Shown: in pieces, positions 36,935-50,300 of the stretch
Numbering within the stretch: position 1 is the first letter of the stretch
Layout: each line of letters starts with the position of its first letter
DNA from: Liolophura sinensis
Taxonomy: Eukaryota; Mollusca; Polyplacophora; Chitonida; Chitonidae
Assembly (NCBI RefSeq): GCF_032854445.1
Contig: NC_088297.1
Location: forward strand, 18,303,127 to 18,367,126
Length of the DNA: 64,000 bases
Direction: 5' to 3'
The notes under the pieces: generated by a model
Database searches by the model: none
Seen by the model: the letters and a program-made list of their open reading frames with translations, nothing else
Told to the model about the DNA's origin: nothing
Translations under genes and position numbers: made by a program

Positions 36935-37835
36935 TGATGTTATGGAAGAATTTTGGGACCACGCAGAGGCAAGACTTCACCAAGCCGATTTATCGGATGG
37001 CGCCCATCTCACCTCCTGTCGCTCTCCAAGTAAGGGCCAATGTGAAGTGCTGAGCGTGAGGATTTCGCCCTCAGCCACCAGGATTCTGTCCGCAGGGATT
37101 ACGGGTCGCAACCAACGGCAAACAGGTCGCTCCCCGGTTGACCCTCACAGAACCGAGAAGATGTGAGCCTCGCATATTCACCAAGCCCACTCCAGAGATT
37201 TCTAGGTTAGGAGGTTAGTCTACGACAAGCTTGCCTAAAGGGTTGAGATCCTATTCTTTTCACCCGGCAGACCCCAAGGGGATGTACCATCGCCTTGGCA
37301 TAAGTCTTGGAATCGGTTCAAAATCACATCCAGAGACAATCTTATCTGTGCTGTTGAAAGTATTCGGTGATGGAAATACCTTGGCCACATGTTCAGCAAA
37401 AGTTTTTCTCCAGTGGTCAGCAGGAGAACTGCTCCCTGAGGATAGTTGGTTTGTTTGAGACAACTTTAAAAGGGAGGTTAGCAAAGACGAGGGTCTTCGA
37501 ACAGAAATTAACATGGACTCATAAGTTTCTTTGATATGCTCGACCGAACTCAAGAGTGGCTAGGCAAAACTGAGGAGAAACAGATCAAGGTCAGAGAGAC
37601 CTTCCAAGAAGATGCCCTTAACCAAATTCGCCAGCGGATTGCTGCTCAGCAAGATCAAATAGGGACGCTGCTTAAGGAAATCACCAGGAAGTCAACAGAA
37701 ACCATGAAGACTCAACGTGGACGTCAGCCGCATCGTTGTTATAACTGCTGTGCCACAGGCCACATCCGCGGAAACTGCCCACCCCACACCCCTTCCAACA
37801 CACAGGGCGACGTTTCAACGCATGCGTTAAACTAG
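36935..37835 (+). pseudogene. Ty3/gypsy-like gag fragment with CCHC zinc knuckle
   Basis: Frame pieces at 37210-37500 (LLKVFGDGN and neighbours) resemble retrotransposon capsid/gag. The last piece, 37536-37835, has a helical stretch and then CYNCCATGHIRGNC, a perfect CX2CX4HX4C nucleic-acid-binding knuckle, before a stop. No protease or reverse transcriptase follows; the next kilobases hold a repeat and no pol homology. The upstream part is broken by stops at about 37165 and 37457. It is a gag remnant, less likely a domesticated gag gene, because of the breaks. Confidence 0.6.
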
Positions 37836-38117
37836 AAACACCTGCAATGGAGTGACGCGAGTCAAGGCTCTGTACTGAATAAAGCGCTTGGAAAGTGTCC
37901 AGTGACAAGTGTGGAGTTAGGTCGGTGTAAGGTGAGGTGCACCAGTCGACAGGTGCACAGATGTTGACTGTAACTGAATCATTTGTCGGGAAGCACCCCG
38001 AGAAACTCCTTCATGTAAAAGCGTTTTCCACATTTCGTCTACTCAGGGAATGGAAGTGCCATATCTGGGACGACGTTTCCGCACATGGGATTTCTTGGAG
38101 CCAAAGTCCCTGCATAC

Positions 38118-38460
38118 CTGGCCTAGCCTGGGAGAAAGAAGCCATAAAAATCTTGACATAGTTTGACCGTCAAAATCTGGACCTTTCTATGCCGGCAGCT
38201 GAGAGGGATGCCTAGCAACGTCAAGGGGACATCACTCGCAGCCTCTTCACCACCTATCTCCTAGTGTCGTCTCTCCCAGAATTTCAAAGTTTCATAAGTA
38301 AACCTTAAACCTGCCCAAAGTTTGGACAATTTCCATCATTTTGATACCAAGCATGCAGCTGTTCACCAAAATGGGCAGGCTGGCAGCACAAAAAGACATT
38401 ACACCCTAAAATACACAGAATTACATTCGTCCCTCCTGAAAAAACGGAAGTTGTAATGGG
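38118..38460 (+). repeat. Long direct repeat, left copy
   Basis: About 330 bp (ATCTTGACATAGTTTGACCG, TTCTATGCCGGCAGCTG, CAATTTCCATCATTTTGATA) recur at 40969-41300. It could be a dispersed repeat or a pair of LTR-like ends around 2.5 kb without recognisable genes. Confidence 0.85.
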
Positions 38461-40968
38461 GATCTGTCTCCTATCACACCAGCCAACTTTTGTCAAAATT
38501 AATAATTTTTGCACAACATAATTCCTACTACTTCTCAACCTCACACACAAAGTTAAGGCTTGACACATACAAAAACTTTGAAGTAGGAGGAATTTAACTT
38601 GGGGTACCCCTATCTTGGAAAAGTGTTTGTTTGTCCGTTCTCAAGCACCAAGTTCAAAGCTATGTTGTGCACATACAGTTCAAAATATCTGAACCACGTC
38701 AAATGTTTGGAAAGCTGGCATGTATATCTGCAAGAAAAATGAAACAATTCTATCGATCAAGTATTTTACATTTTCCAATAACAAACATTTCGAAAATTAT
38801 GGATTTTCATGTAGATTTTCTTGTTTACAGCAGTGCTTAGAAAATAGTTAAAGGCCAAATGTGTCAAAACATATATCAAAAGATAGGTAATTTATTTGAC
38901 AATTCACTTACAAAATATAAGACATTCCTTTTAGCAACTTCGTGCAAAATTTGATTTACAGTGATACAGGGGGTACTAAAGCGGATTTTAAAATTCCAGA
39001 AAAGACCACTTTGATGAACATGATAGTAAACATGTGTATCCAAACTCATATAGAAATGCTTATGGAAAGGACTTAAGAAAAGACTGTTATCCCTTTCACA
39101 AACTGATTCACATGATTAAACCCTTTAAAAGAACACCCACTCCACCCCCGCCCCGCCTCACGCATGCCTGCCATTGGTTGGTTGGCTTACCTCAACTCAC
39201 AGTGCTAAAGAATCCCACCACCTGTGTTGTAGCCTCAGACTAAATTAGTACTTTCCACATAACAAACACCAAAGTGTGACATTGGCATCTACAAAAGATA
39301 AATAGAGGTGAGAGATATGAATTTGCCACGTACAAAAAGAAAGCCACACAGTACATGCACATTGGTCATTTAGTCAGTCAGCAACGCAACCTTCCCAAGA
39401 CATGTTGAAGAGACCCCAAAAGAGGGAAAAATGTATACTTTTTAACCCGTAACAACAAAGAAATCCTCAAAAAATCAGTGAGAAATTACATCCGTAATGA
39501 GGTTCCACACTGGCTGTTCCTGGGTGGGCATGAGGAATAGACATTTAAACAGCCCGTACATATATGAGAAATATGTGAAGTTTCCCCCGGGGGGGATTGA
39601 GGGGATTGGTGTGGGAGGGGGGGGGGGGGGGGCGCTGGGGGGGATATGTGTCATGGAGTAGTACCGGACCGATGACGGGGATTCTAGGTCGGCCAAGGGA
39701 GTGGAGGCCTCCATCCGATTGGTCAGGCCTCTGAGGAAGCTGAACGGCTAGCAGACCTCACTCACCTGGGTATATCTCAGTTCAATATATGCGTAAACCA
39801 GGCAAAGTTCACTAAAGCCATGTTTGAGAGACAAGGTCGAAGGAGGAAAACCAAGAACAAAGCTCAAAAGGTATTGAACTAGGATGTGAAAGCCATTTGT
39901 AGCTGTCTATTTTCTCAACTTGTGAGCCGGGCGTGAGGAGATAGGAAACATAAAAAAAATCCCAGTTGCCCAGGGAGGTGGATGCCACACCTGGGCCAGA
40001 TACTACAACAAAAACTGCTTGAGGTGTCGCAGGATCAGCGTACTATGTTCTGGTGGAGAAACAGACATCTGGTGGGGCAGAGACAAGGGCAATATTCAAA
40101 CAGATCACACTTACATGTATGCTAGATACTTGAAATTGGTAATTTTTGTTCCATCGCCGTACAGTTACATGTGTCAGTGCACATGTAACTTGTCACAGAA
40201 ATGAATACACACATGCAATGACAACTACATGCCTACAGTGGTTTTTTTACGCTCAGAGAGGCAAATTAACCTTGTCGTCTTCAAGCCTATGCCGAAGACA
40301 GCTTGATATTTTGTGACTGCAGGTTGATTTGATGCACATTTACCTAGTGTGTGGTGGCACACATGGGAAGAACCTGACTTGGTTTGTAAATTTAATACAC
40401 ACTGGCCCTCTCTACTACTCTAGCCAAGTAAATTATTGTGCTGATGTATTTTATCCACCTGTGTGAGATTGGGCCTTATATGTGATGCAAGGCCTTATTG
40501 ACCATCCTTAATCACACACCCTATCTACCGGCCACATACGCCAATTTCACTCACGGGACTCAAATTTTGCATTATTTATCCAATGTCAGCCCCAAAGGAG
40601 ACATTTTAAAAAACCAGGAACAATGAAACGTTGTATCTGTTTGTTCCAGCCTGCTCATACACCTGTATTACCCTCGACTACACTGCGTTTTAGCCGATTT
40701 TAGACAAAATAGATATGTGGGGAATATAGAACTAAAAGCTTTAAAACTGCTCAATCAAGTTCCATATCAATGTAAACCACATCGCAGATGTACTCACCAA
40801 ATATTATCAGGCTGCTGCGAAATCTGAGCATACAGTAAAATATTACGTGTTTCGGTACAAGTGGACGGATGTCACAGACCCCCATTAATTTTCCATAAGC
40901 GACAATGATGACGTTTAGCGCTGTAGCTCAGCCCCAAACATTCCATGGCCAATAAGCTTTGATGCACA
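38461..40968. other. Sequence between the long direct repeats
   Basis: It holds the poly(G) tract and short broken frames (39710-39880) without a recognised domain. Confidence 0.45.
39616..39645 (+). repeat. Poly(G)-rich tract
   Basis: A run of G interrupted by CGCT. Similar C runs lie at 4827-4839, 18413-18423 and 57790-57802. Confidence 0.9.
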
Positions 40969-41300
40969 CCTGGCCTAGCCTGTGAGAAAGAAGTCATTAA
41001 AATCTTGACATATGTTGACCGTCAAAATCTGGATCTTTCTATGCCGGCAGCTGGGAAGGGTGCCTAGCAACGCCAAGGGGACGTCACTCGCAGCTTCTTT
41101 ACCACCTATCTCCTTGTGCCGTCTCGCCCAGAATTTCAAACTTTCATCAGTAAAACCCAAACCTGTCCAAAGCTTAGACAATTTCCATCATTTTGATACC
41201 AAGCATGCACCTGCACACCAAAAACGGCAGGCAGGCAGCATAAAAAGACATTATGCCCTAAAATACACAGAATTACATTCGAAAAAACGGAAGGTTTAGT
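40969..41300 (+). repeat. Long direct repeat, right copy
   Basis: It matches 38118-38460 with scattered substitutions and a small deletion near its end (ACATTCGAAAAAACGGAAG). Confidence 0.85.
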
Positions 41301-42398
41301 GGAGGTCTGTGTCCCAGTAAAGCGGCGGGGTGTGGCCGTGCCTGCCTTCCGCCCGAGCAGGCGTCAGCGATCAGCCTCAACGGCCGTACTCGCCTATGTG
41401 TGAGCTTACACTGTATCGGCGACTGATGCAGAGCGTTTTTCTATTTTAGCACTCTAAAACTGGTTGGATTTTGTCATCTATGTATATTCTACGTAATCTT
41501 GTAAAAATTAGTGTAGTTGTAGACGTACATTCATAAAGATGTCTATAAAATGGGATTGTCGAACTGAACGTTCATAGAGCATGCGACACCAGCGAAAAGT
41601 ATCGCAATTTTGGAATTGATGACATGCAAATTCCTGAACAGAACGCCCGCTTTTCTGAATAAAAGTATGTGTTTCTAAGTCATCAAACGCTGAGGAAATA
41701 CAGAGTAACCAGTTATTTAACGTTGGTTTGTTGAAGTGTCGAATAGGGCCTTACTATAATCCGTTGTTTTTCACTTCAGCTACCCAAAGGTACCAAATCA
41801 TTTTGTCACCGAAGGCATTCGTCGTTTATTGGTCAGTAGTTGCCCTATATTCTATCACGTGACACAACGGGGCAAAATCGTTGGTCAGTGATATTCAGGT
41901 CAGACCAACACACTCCTATTACACTGAATGATAAACACAAAACAAGATAACGTGAATTGTGACCTCTTGATTTCATTTATTTTGACAGATGTGCTGGCCA
42001 CCGATATGGAAAAAGTATAACTCCAGGCTGGCCCATGTTATGTGGAAAAATAATGTGTCGAACACAAACTTGTTTGTTTGTGATTTACAAAATTTACTTA
42101 TTATTTCTCATTACCATTCCAACCCCTCCACCCACAAACAAATACATTTTAAAAAAGACAGAAAAAACACCAACAGAAATGCTAATTTTGGTTTACATTA
42201 CCCATTCATTATAGGAAGTAATTTTGGGCAAAAATTCTTTCTTCACTTCATACATGTAAGTGTGCTGGAATTTTGGATTTACATGACAGTCAATGAGTCA
42301 CAATTTATCTTCACTTAAAGTTAGTGAGAAAAACTACAATGTAAATAAAAATTATTTACAATATTTACACTGTTTGTCAACAACTGGCGTGGAATCTA
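41301..42398. other. Anonymous sequence beside the piggyBac remnant
   Basis: A short GC-rich stretch (41320-41420) may be the end of a repeat. No left inverted repeat of the piggyBac element was found. Confidence 0.4.
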
Positions 42399-44097
42399 CT
42401 ATTCTGTGAATGATAAAACATGAAATGGTTCAAAACATTCCAAACAGAGGTTTACATCACAAATCTTGCATCCATATTTTGACTCCTTCCTGATTTTCCT
42501 TGAACTACACATTTTGCAACGCCTGGATTTGGGCATGGATGTGGGCCAGTGACCGTCCGGCAATGTCCTGCAATACTTCATGTCGCCTTTTCTGTCTGTG
42601 CTGCCCGACAAGCTATTTTGCCAAATTTTGCCGAAACTCCAGTTGACACATTTCTTTCACCCGACAAGGATTGCTCTTTTTCTGGTGATAAGGAGACTCC
42701 CGCATAAGAATGAAAGAGCACACCACTGCTGTGTCAAAAAAAAAAACACAAACCCAAAAAAACAGGACAGGTACTTCCAAAACTTTTTGGAGAGACAAGT
42801 AGTGGAATATTGCATACGCAGCTGATCTCCGTGGTCGACAACTTTCATGTGCTTGTTGTAATTCTCCACAACTCCTGGGACCTTTTTTCTGCACGTGTTC
42901 CATTATTCTGTTTTCGTTGGACACCCACTGTGGAAGTTGGATCAGAATTAGTCGACAAGAAGTTTACCTGTCGATTGTAGTACCAGCAGGCTGCCACAAG
43001 GTTTTCTTTCTAGTAGAGTGTACTCGCCCCTTTTTTTTTCGGCGGACAGTTTTTGTGTAGTGCGTCAGGCCACCCCTTTCTGTTGAGCCTACAGGTGCCA
43101 CAAGCATACACACCATCCTTCAGCAAGTCTTGATACAGTTGGAAACTGGAAAAATAATTGTCCACTTAATGTGGTGACTTTTACGGGACAATACCCTGGT
43201 CAAATCCCACACAACCCTCGAGATCAAAACAACTTCTCCTCCTGTATCTTGTTTGCCGGTGTATACCTGCATCTGGTACACATACCCATTGCTACTATCT
43301 GCTAACCCACCCACTTTTACTCCAAATTTTAAAGGCTTTGCCGGTAAGTACTGTCGATACGAAACACGTCCACGGAAAGGAATCATCGCCTTATCTATCG
43401 TGACACTTGTGGTTAATAACTTTCCACTAACCGTCTCTGCACAATCCTGAAGACGGGTCGGACATGGTGTAGTTTGTAGTGGTTCTTTGTAGTAGAATCA
43501 TTGCTGTGAAAATCCTGCAAGATTTTCTCGAACCTGTCTCTAGTCATGATGATGGGTATGGAGGGTACTTTGAAGAGCTGATCAGTTGACCAATACTGCT
43601 TGTATGTAGGCAACTGTATGATAGACATAACCACACGAATGCCCATAAACGCTTTCATTTCCTGGGTTGTTACAGGAATCCATCTGTTGTCAGATTTTTT
43701 CTCAATACACCGCATGGCATATATGTTGGTCTGATCCACCAAAAGGGTTATATAACTATTCAGTTAATATGAGATTGAGAAAATTGAGTTCTGTACTTTC
43801 CTTTGGTAGCATATTTATAGGTCCGGTCAGCTGGGTGAAGTCGTTGACAGCAATCTTTTCCAGTCTACCACTCCATCGGACGGGTTCTACTAAAGGCGCT
43901 GTTGTTGCTCTGTTGTCTATCGTATTTCCTGCAGCTAGCGGTCGCAGATCTGACAAAGGGGAGTCATCGCCAACAGATTCACTTTCTGATACACTAATAT
44001 CTGATTCAGTGTCCCATTCCCTGTCAGCAGACGGTCTATCATCGGTTGTGAAGCCTAAACAATCCTCTTCTTCGCTGGACTCGGCCAACGAAGCCAT
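42399..44097 (-). pseudogene. piggyBac transposase (PGBD-like), broken
   Basis: All parts of a piggyBac transposase can be read on the minus strand in shifting frames. The acidic N-terminal region starts at MASLAESSEEED (44097). The domain start AMRCIEKKSDNRW lies at 43742-43413. The first catalytic Asp sits in VTIDKAMIPFRGRVSYR (near 43390; the usual E of DEAM is K). The second sits in VDNYFSSFQLYQDLL (near 43160). The VVDHGDQLRMQYS block follows near 42840. A C-terminal cysteine-rich domain with CKMCSSRKIRKESKYGCKIC and CLECF ends at the stop at 42399. At least four frame changes make it inactive. A TTAA at 44410-44413 is a possible right target duplication; the left end was not found. Confidence 0.88.
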
Positions 44098-44413
44098 GTT
44101 GACACTCGAGTGTGTGCGAGTCCAAAAATAGATTCTATTTTTGTTGTGGTTAGGCATTCAAGCCAATAAAAACCACCAAAATACTATTAAATACAAGCCT
44201 AAGACATTCATTAGGTGTGTTTTGATTGGTTTATACTTAAACACAAAACATTTGAAAGCAAAATATGCACCAAATGAGAAGTGGTGTTATATGCGGGTTT
44301 AGCCACTCCTCGGGAAATGAGGTCCAAACGGCCGCGCGGATATACCCACACCTCGGGTTGAAACAGAGCACTCTGCATTCGGCCTGAGCCGCGCGTCGGA
44401 GTGAATGAGTTAA

Positions 44414-45295
44414 AGGGTACATACATGAACAATGTTTCCTGATGCGGTCCGTTTCATTCCGTTCCGTTTTCGTTCACTGTTTCTCTTAGACCGCTTGCGG
44501 TCCATTCGGCTCAGGTCCGTTTGCGGTCCCTTTCCTTGTCCCAAAACCGTTTTGTTCCGTTTTTTAAGTGGTTTTGTTTTATTGCCGTGAAGTACCATTA
44601 CTCACAAGCGTTCCTACTGACAGCTTTCCGCCTAGAACATTACCAGCTGACATCTACAGATTACACGAGTGCATTGATTTTCCTTACTATTTATGCAGTA
44701 AATTTGTAAGTTTGTCTACCTGTTGAGCGGCACTCAGCGCTGATTAATCATTCCACACAACCAAATAACACAGCAGTTCAACCGAGATGGTAGTGAACGA
44801 TCACCTGGCACTTGGGCATGTGATAAGCACGGTACAAAATCCTTATGTATATATCTTTGTATTTCTCGGATACATGTATTGACTATCATGTCAAACAATA
44901 CTCCTATGTTAATGTAGGGCATCCCATCCTTGTTTTTTGAAAATATCACATTTTATTTCATTAAACAGCTAAAGAAATGTAATCACCATAAACCGGAAAC
45001 TTTGGATGATTAATTTGACACTGTTGTCAACAAAAATTTGGGAAGAGTGGCCTGCACAAATGCACAAAGCTTGTTTTCCGCCATAGTCTTTGTCATTTAT
45101 TTTAAAATTTATAAAAGCATATCATTGCTTTACACGATAATGACAGATAACTAGAAATGATTTAATTAACTCTATTCTTTCTGAAGATTACTTTAATGGG
45201 TTGGCTGTTGTGCTGAGTACAATAGAAACAAAGGTAAATGTACAGTCAAATACAAATAGGCACATTTTCTAACAAAAGCCTATCAGGGTACTCTT
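44414..45295. other. Anonymous sequence
   Basis: A stretch rich in CGGTCCGTTT-like repeats lies at 44440-44560. Nothing else is seen. Confidence 0.4.
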
Positions 45296-45660
45296 AAAGT
45301 ATAGAGAGTAAAACCAGAGCAGCGACGACAGTGTGAAAGCTGGAACATGGGCACACGTAACCGGTGAAATACGGCCTCTTTTGAGTTTACCTCAACTAAG
45401 GTTATTTTCTACTGTTTATACAATGTAATTAAAGACGTACAGCACAGAGAGTAAAACCACAGCAGCGACGACAATGTGATAGACATACAGCACAGAGAGT
45501 AAAACCAGAGCAGCGACGACAGTGTGATAGGCGTACAGCACAGTGTAACACCACAGCAGCGACGACAGTGTGATAGCTGGCAAATTTGCCACACGTAACC
45601 GGTGAAATACGGCCTCTTGTCAGTTTACCATAATGAGCGTTTTATTCCCATTGTTTATGG
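45296..45660 (-). repeat. Dispersed family X, two joined copies with small 48-bp array
   Basis: Units with GAGAGTAAAACCAGAGCAGC and GACGACAGTGTGATAG repeat four times between two stretches of TAACCGGTGAAATACGGCCT and AGTTTACC, so two family copies are fused through the amplified unit. Confidence 0.8.
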
Positions 45661-47364
45661 CCTAGAATTCCTTTGATGTATGTGTCGTCATAACACTAAA
45701 ATACCTGCCCACGAAATGAAATTACTTTAAAGACACAGTCAAGCTCAGCTTCTTGTAGGCCGTCGTCTAAAAGAACTGAATATTCGGTTTTACGGTAGGT
45801 TTTTACCATCTTAGGAAAGTGCGTCAACGACTTACCGTTATTCATATTTAACATTCGTTTGTATAGTTTCAAAGGTACAAATTGTGGACGCCGACAATTG
45901 TATTGCTATTTTGAACGTCATCCAGTTAAATCTTCCAGATGGCGACTGACATGTACTTGACACTGGACAATCGAATGCTCAATTTTATCCACATTTTCCC
46001 TTTGGCCATCAATTCACTTAAGTCCTCAACGTTAAAAACTTTTCCGATAGTTGACTTTTTAAACTGGGTTACCGCCTCTGTATTGTAGTAGACGGTAGAT
46101 GTACAATGAAGTTCAAATTTTAGTAACGATATTGTGTTGTAATTATGGGAATTACGAGTACCTTACAATACATTATAGATAGAAAGGAAGATCGTATTTT
46201 GTGTACTGGACTTCTCTTTCAACCTGGCATATTGTTTACATGCGCAGTTCCAGAGCAAACATTGCATTGTGGGATTTTTTTGTGCTGCTTCACGTGCATG
46301 CTATCTCGTCGGGCGGACAGTTTAGATCAGTGACGGACTACATCTTCTAATTATTTTAATTGGGATTTTTTGGAAAATACAGGCCCAGGGGGCAACTCAT
46401 TTTTGTATTTAGTTGAACCAACTCAATAATTGTGAATTTCTTTCTCATCCCGATGGAAACCAGGGCCTTTCAGAACAGCGCAGTTCTGTCATATAAAAGT
46501 TGATTCGAAGACGCAAGATCTGTGGTTAAGTGATTGTAATGATTAACTTCATAAAGTCCGCTCCTTTACGGTTTTGCAACTGGGCTTCGCGCTCGTATTT
46601 GTGCTGTAAGTACGTAAGCTCTGAACTCCTTCCAGTCGAAATGTAATGCACATAGCAGTACATGTAAGTCTTTATGTTGTATTTATCTTTTTTGTGTTGC
46701 TAGTTCTGTAGGTGTTGGCACTGATACTCCTGACAGAGGGCTGCTTGTCATCTATCCCTTCATCGAGTCACTCTTGGATTTCATGTGCTTCTACTAACTT
46801 TGTTGAGAATGAATCACGGTGGGGGCATGCAAGGAAAACGTGGCCAAGCAATTTACTGGTTATCATCACTGGGGATATTCGTTACCTACTCTCAATCCTC
46901 TTAAATTTGAAGTCGCGTTGCATGAAACAACCGGCAAAGTAAAAGGTTGTGAAAAGATTAATATTTTATGCACAGATAGTCCGTGTAGGCAAGAATCACA
47001 ATTGTTTGATTGCACTGTGGATTCATTTACGCGGATGTAGGCACCATCCTGATTGCATTTTACGCGGATCTTGATCGTCCGGTTAGATGTAGTCTCGTTT
47101 AGGCCGTTTTACGATACTTACACGCTATCTATAAACATAAGACGGTGTATCTTCAGTTTGCTTACATGGTATCAAGAAAAATATCAGTAAATGGTTTATC
47201 ATTATTTTAACTCCCACTCCTTCAAGCCGGTAAAAAGGTGAGCTTGCCCAATGCAAGACTTCCGCTTTTTGCTTTCCAGTTTCCTGACGCAGCTTATGCG
47301 TTTCAGTGGAATTGTATAACCGTATAACCGCATTCCCAAACAAACTGAAAAGATGTAAGTTTTT
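45661..47364. other. Anonymous sequence
   Basis: Frames at 46712-47040 are short and show no known domain. The gaps 47758-48295 and 48971-50017 are equally empty. Confidence 0.45.
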
Positions 47365-47757
47365 GCCAATGGCTGAACTGATAATTTAAATTAGCGTTTT
47401 GTGGTGCCTAAATTATCATATATAAGTTATGTTATAACGATACACTATATTTAGTGCTCAAACTGACTTCCTGAGAAAGTTTTGCACTCAAGAATATCGT
47501 GCGTTGTACATGTAGGTTATGGTTTTGCATTTACCGAATAATTGTGGAAACTGTCAAAAATCGATCTGCGTGTTATCATGATTATGTGCAAATTAGTAAC
47601 CATGCCGGAACTAGACCGTTGGTGAATATGTTTTCTGTTTAAGATAGAACAAACAAGGTTGGTGTCGAACAATGAGTTGCTGTGCTATTAGGCCCTTCTT
47701 ACGCGGATGATCCTACCCACATATGTGCCAGATATATTGTTAGGAACGAGCAGTTAC
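47365..47757 (-). repeat. Family Y interspersed repeat, copy D, reversed and truncated
   Basis: Reversed landmarks are GTACATGTAGGTTATGGTTT, ATCATGATTATGTGC, ACGCGGATGATCCTACCC and CAGATATATTGTTAGGAACG. Confidence 0.82.
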
Positions 47758-48295
47758 CTGTAATCAGGTAAATGGCTTGCTTGCCGAAAAATTAACGCAA
47801 CAGGAGGTGGCGAGGCGGATGCACTATCACAGAAACACCATATCAGCGCTTACCCAACTCCAGAGGATTTTTAAGGACGTTCACGGGTAATGACACTTGC
47901 GCATGATCGGTGAATTCGTTGGAAAAGCATCAGAAACAGCCAGGCAGACATAAAAACGGCGCGACTCAGTCCAGATCAATATTATTTTTTAGAAGAATGA
48001 TGCACACAATGCATGCATATGAACAAGCATTTATGTGAAATGAAATAGTTTGGTTAAGAATGGTATTACAAAGTAACATAAAATAGTAAAATTTTAAAAA
48101 TCGTTGCTAAATATAAGCTATATAGAGAAGCTCAATTGCCTACGGCCATTCAATAACAAACGCTACTAATTAAATATTCATTACATATCAGTGCAGTAAT
48201 TATCCATGCGTACCAATACGATTAATTTCTTATACGATTTGTTTGTACATGGCAAAAAGGGTGAACTTCAAAGTATAGTTCTTCATGTCTGTTTA

Positions 48296-48440
48296 AGAGT
48301 TACATGAACAGTTAGAATAAAATCGTAACTGAGGTATATTTCATATCGACAATAGTCTTTATTTCACCGGCTACCTCTGATTATTTGTCAGCTATCACAG
48401 TTTAGTTGGCGCTGCTCTGGTCTTATTGAATAAACAAACT
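48296..48440 (+). repeat. Dispersed family X, fragment
   Basis: AGTTACATGAACAGTTAGAA, ACTGAGGTATATTTC and TTGGCGCTGCTCTGG are present. Confidence 0.75.
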
Positions 48441-48504
48441 ATTCTGCCAGTGGACTAAAAGGGTTTGGTCCCATTTGCATTTTTCTTAATGTTATTGTAT
48501 GATA

Positions 48505-48750
48505 AACGTGATGACAACACACAATTTTGAGTAACACTAGACAAGTGAGGTCTCATATTTTTCGTTTAACATCTTTTCCTCTAGTTCTGCTTAAGCAATA
48601 TACTTCTGTGTAGCATTCACATAAACAGTTAATATAAAGCCCTGGGATAATTTAACAATGAGGCTGTATTTTACCCGTTAAGTGTAACCATTTGCCAACT
48701 ATCACACTGTCGTTGCTTGTCAGGTTTCACTCTCTGTAAATTTTTTACTA
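48505..48750 (+). repeat. Dispersed family X copy
   Basis: GATGACAACACACAATTTTG, CTAGTTCTGCTTAAGC, TTAAGTGTAACCATTTGCC and CACACTGTCGTTGC occur in order, directly after another copy. Confidence 0.8.
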
Positions 48751-48879
48751 TGTCGTCAAGCTGTAGTATTTTATATTACGTACACTTACGGTTTAACCGT
48801 TTAAACGTGGACATATTACCGCTATTGAAGCTAAGTGATGCACTATTGAGCTTTTCTTAGTGCCATGTAATAGCTAAAA

Positions 48880-48970
48880 CAGCAGGTCCTACCGCTGCAA
48901 TGCTGGGAGACGGTGTAAAAGTGAATTATACTTGAGTCAGGAGCAAAACACAAATCAAGTAAATAAATAC
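48880..48970 (+). mobile_element. SINE family 1, very degenerate tail
   Basis: AAGTGAATTATACTTGAGTC and an (AAAT)n end recall the tail; the match is weak. Confidence 0.35.
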
Positions 48971-50017
48971 ATAAATGGAAGATAAGGCGTAATACGTATC
49001 ATTAGAACAGGTCGTGTGTTCATTTTCCGGCGTTGTTTACTTAGTTATTCGATATGTGTTTCAGTCAATAGAGTCACTCAGCTTCGTGGCACTACTTACC
49101 CTGACACCAATGTAATTCTACCAGGGAAATACCGTAGGAACTATTGCATTACAGCGATGCAGGGATTTAGCGGGTGACCCTGGGGGACCTATTGCTATCT
49201 ATTTGTACCATGTGTTTCCGTGTACTTACCAGGACATGTCTGAATTGCTGTCGGAGATACCATGATTTGCATAACTCAAATTTATAACTAATTTCCTATG
49301 GAGATAGAATATTTGAAAAGAACTACCTGTCTCTCAGTTCTCCGTTGTTAAAACAGTCACTGCGGCGATGTGGATGATAAATAATGATGTTACAGTCTCT
49401 AGCGATAGAACCTCCTATAACTACATTGTATATTAGGCCATAAACACAACAGATGTGTGTATAGCTTACATGTATAGAATTATAATGGCTTTTATTGAAA
49501 CAGAATCATTTATGATTTGAAAGAAAGGTTTGTATAACGCGATATTGAAACATAAATGTAATGATACAAAACGGACTGTTAATATGGCAACGCTTTTTAC
49601 ATCCGCAAACAAAAACCATTGTTTTCTTTTCAAAGTTATCATTTTAATCCCAGTGTCAGCAATATGTCTCCATACTGACTAATTGATTTTATTTTTACAA
49701 CACATGTTCTTTACGTTTTGCTTCGTGTTCTTTGAGTGCTTTGTTTTTGGCAAACACAAACCCTTACAAACTGTTACCGGATGACAGTAACTGAACACGT
49801 GTGAATGTCATTAAATCGATAGTGCACGGTAGCACATTACTATATGTTGACTTGTTCAAAATCCTTCTTCTTATTTGCCTATATGAAATCGATTGATAAA
49901 AACAAACTGTGTTAGATTGTCGTCGTTGTGCTTTATGAGATATGATGAATATTTTCCAAATGCGTTAATGTTAGGAGATATTGTTGACTGTTAGGTTTAA
50001 GAAGTTAACCTGGATGG

Positions 50018-50160
50018 TGAGTGGTCTACCAGCAGTCTGCGAGGGGTCGTGGGTTTGCCCGGGCTCTGCCCGGTTTCCTTCCATCACAGCGTTGGCCGCC
50101 GTCGTATAATTGACATATTTACGGGGTAAATTAAAAATGAAATATATCAATAAATAAGTA
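50018..50160 (+). mobile_element. SINE family 1, 5'-truncated
   Basis: CGGGCTCTGCCCGGTTTCCT and GTTGGCCGCCGTCGTATAAT are present, with a degenerate tail. Confidence 0.75.
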
Positions 50161-50169
50161 TAAAGTACG

Positions 50170-50300
50170 AAAACAGGAAAAAAAACATGCAGAGAAGCAG
50201 TCAACAGTTTTCAATGATGTATGAAAGACAAGGTATGTTCTAGGCGACCGAGTAAAAATCAGTATTGAAATCGTGTACCATGCTAGAATATCAGTTGTCG
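50170..50300 (+). repeat. Two-copy interspersed repeat, copy 2
   Basis: GAGAAGCAGTCAACAGTTTT, TTCTAGGCGACCGAGT and TGAAATCGTGTACCATGCT match 35746-35875. It lies between a SINE and the gypsy element. Confidence 0.75.

Noticed and set aside
43667-44131. 154-codon plus-strand frame
   Set aside because: It is the antisense shadow of the acidic N-terminal part of the piggyBac transposase.
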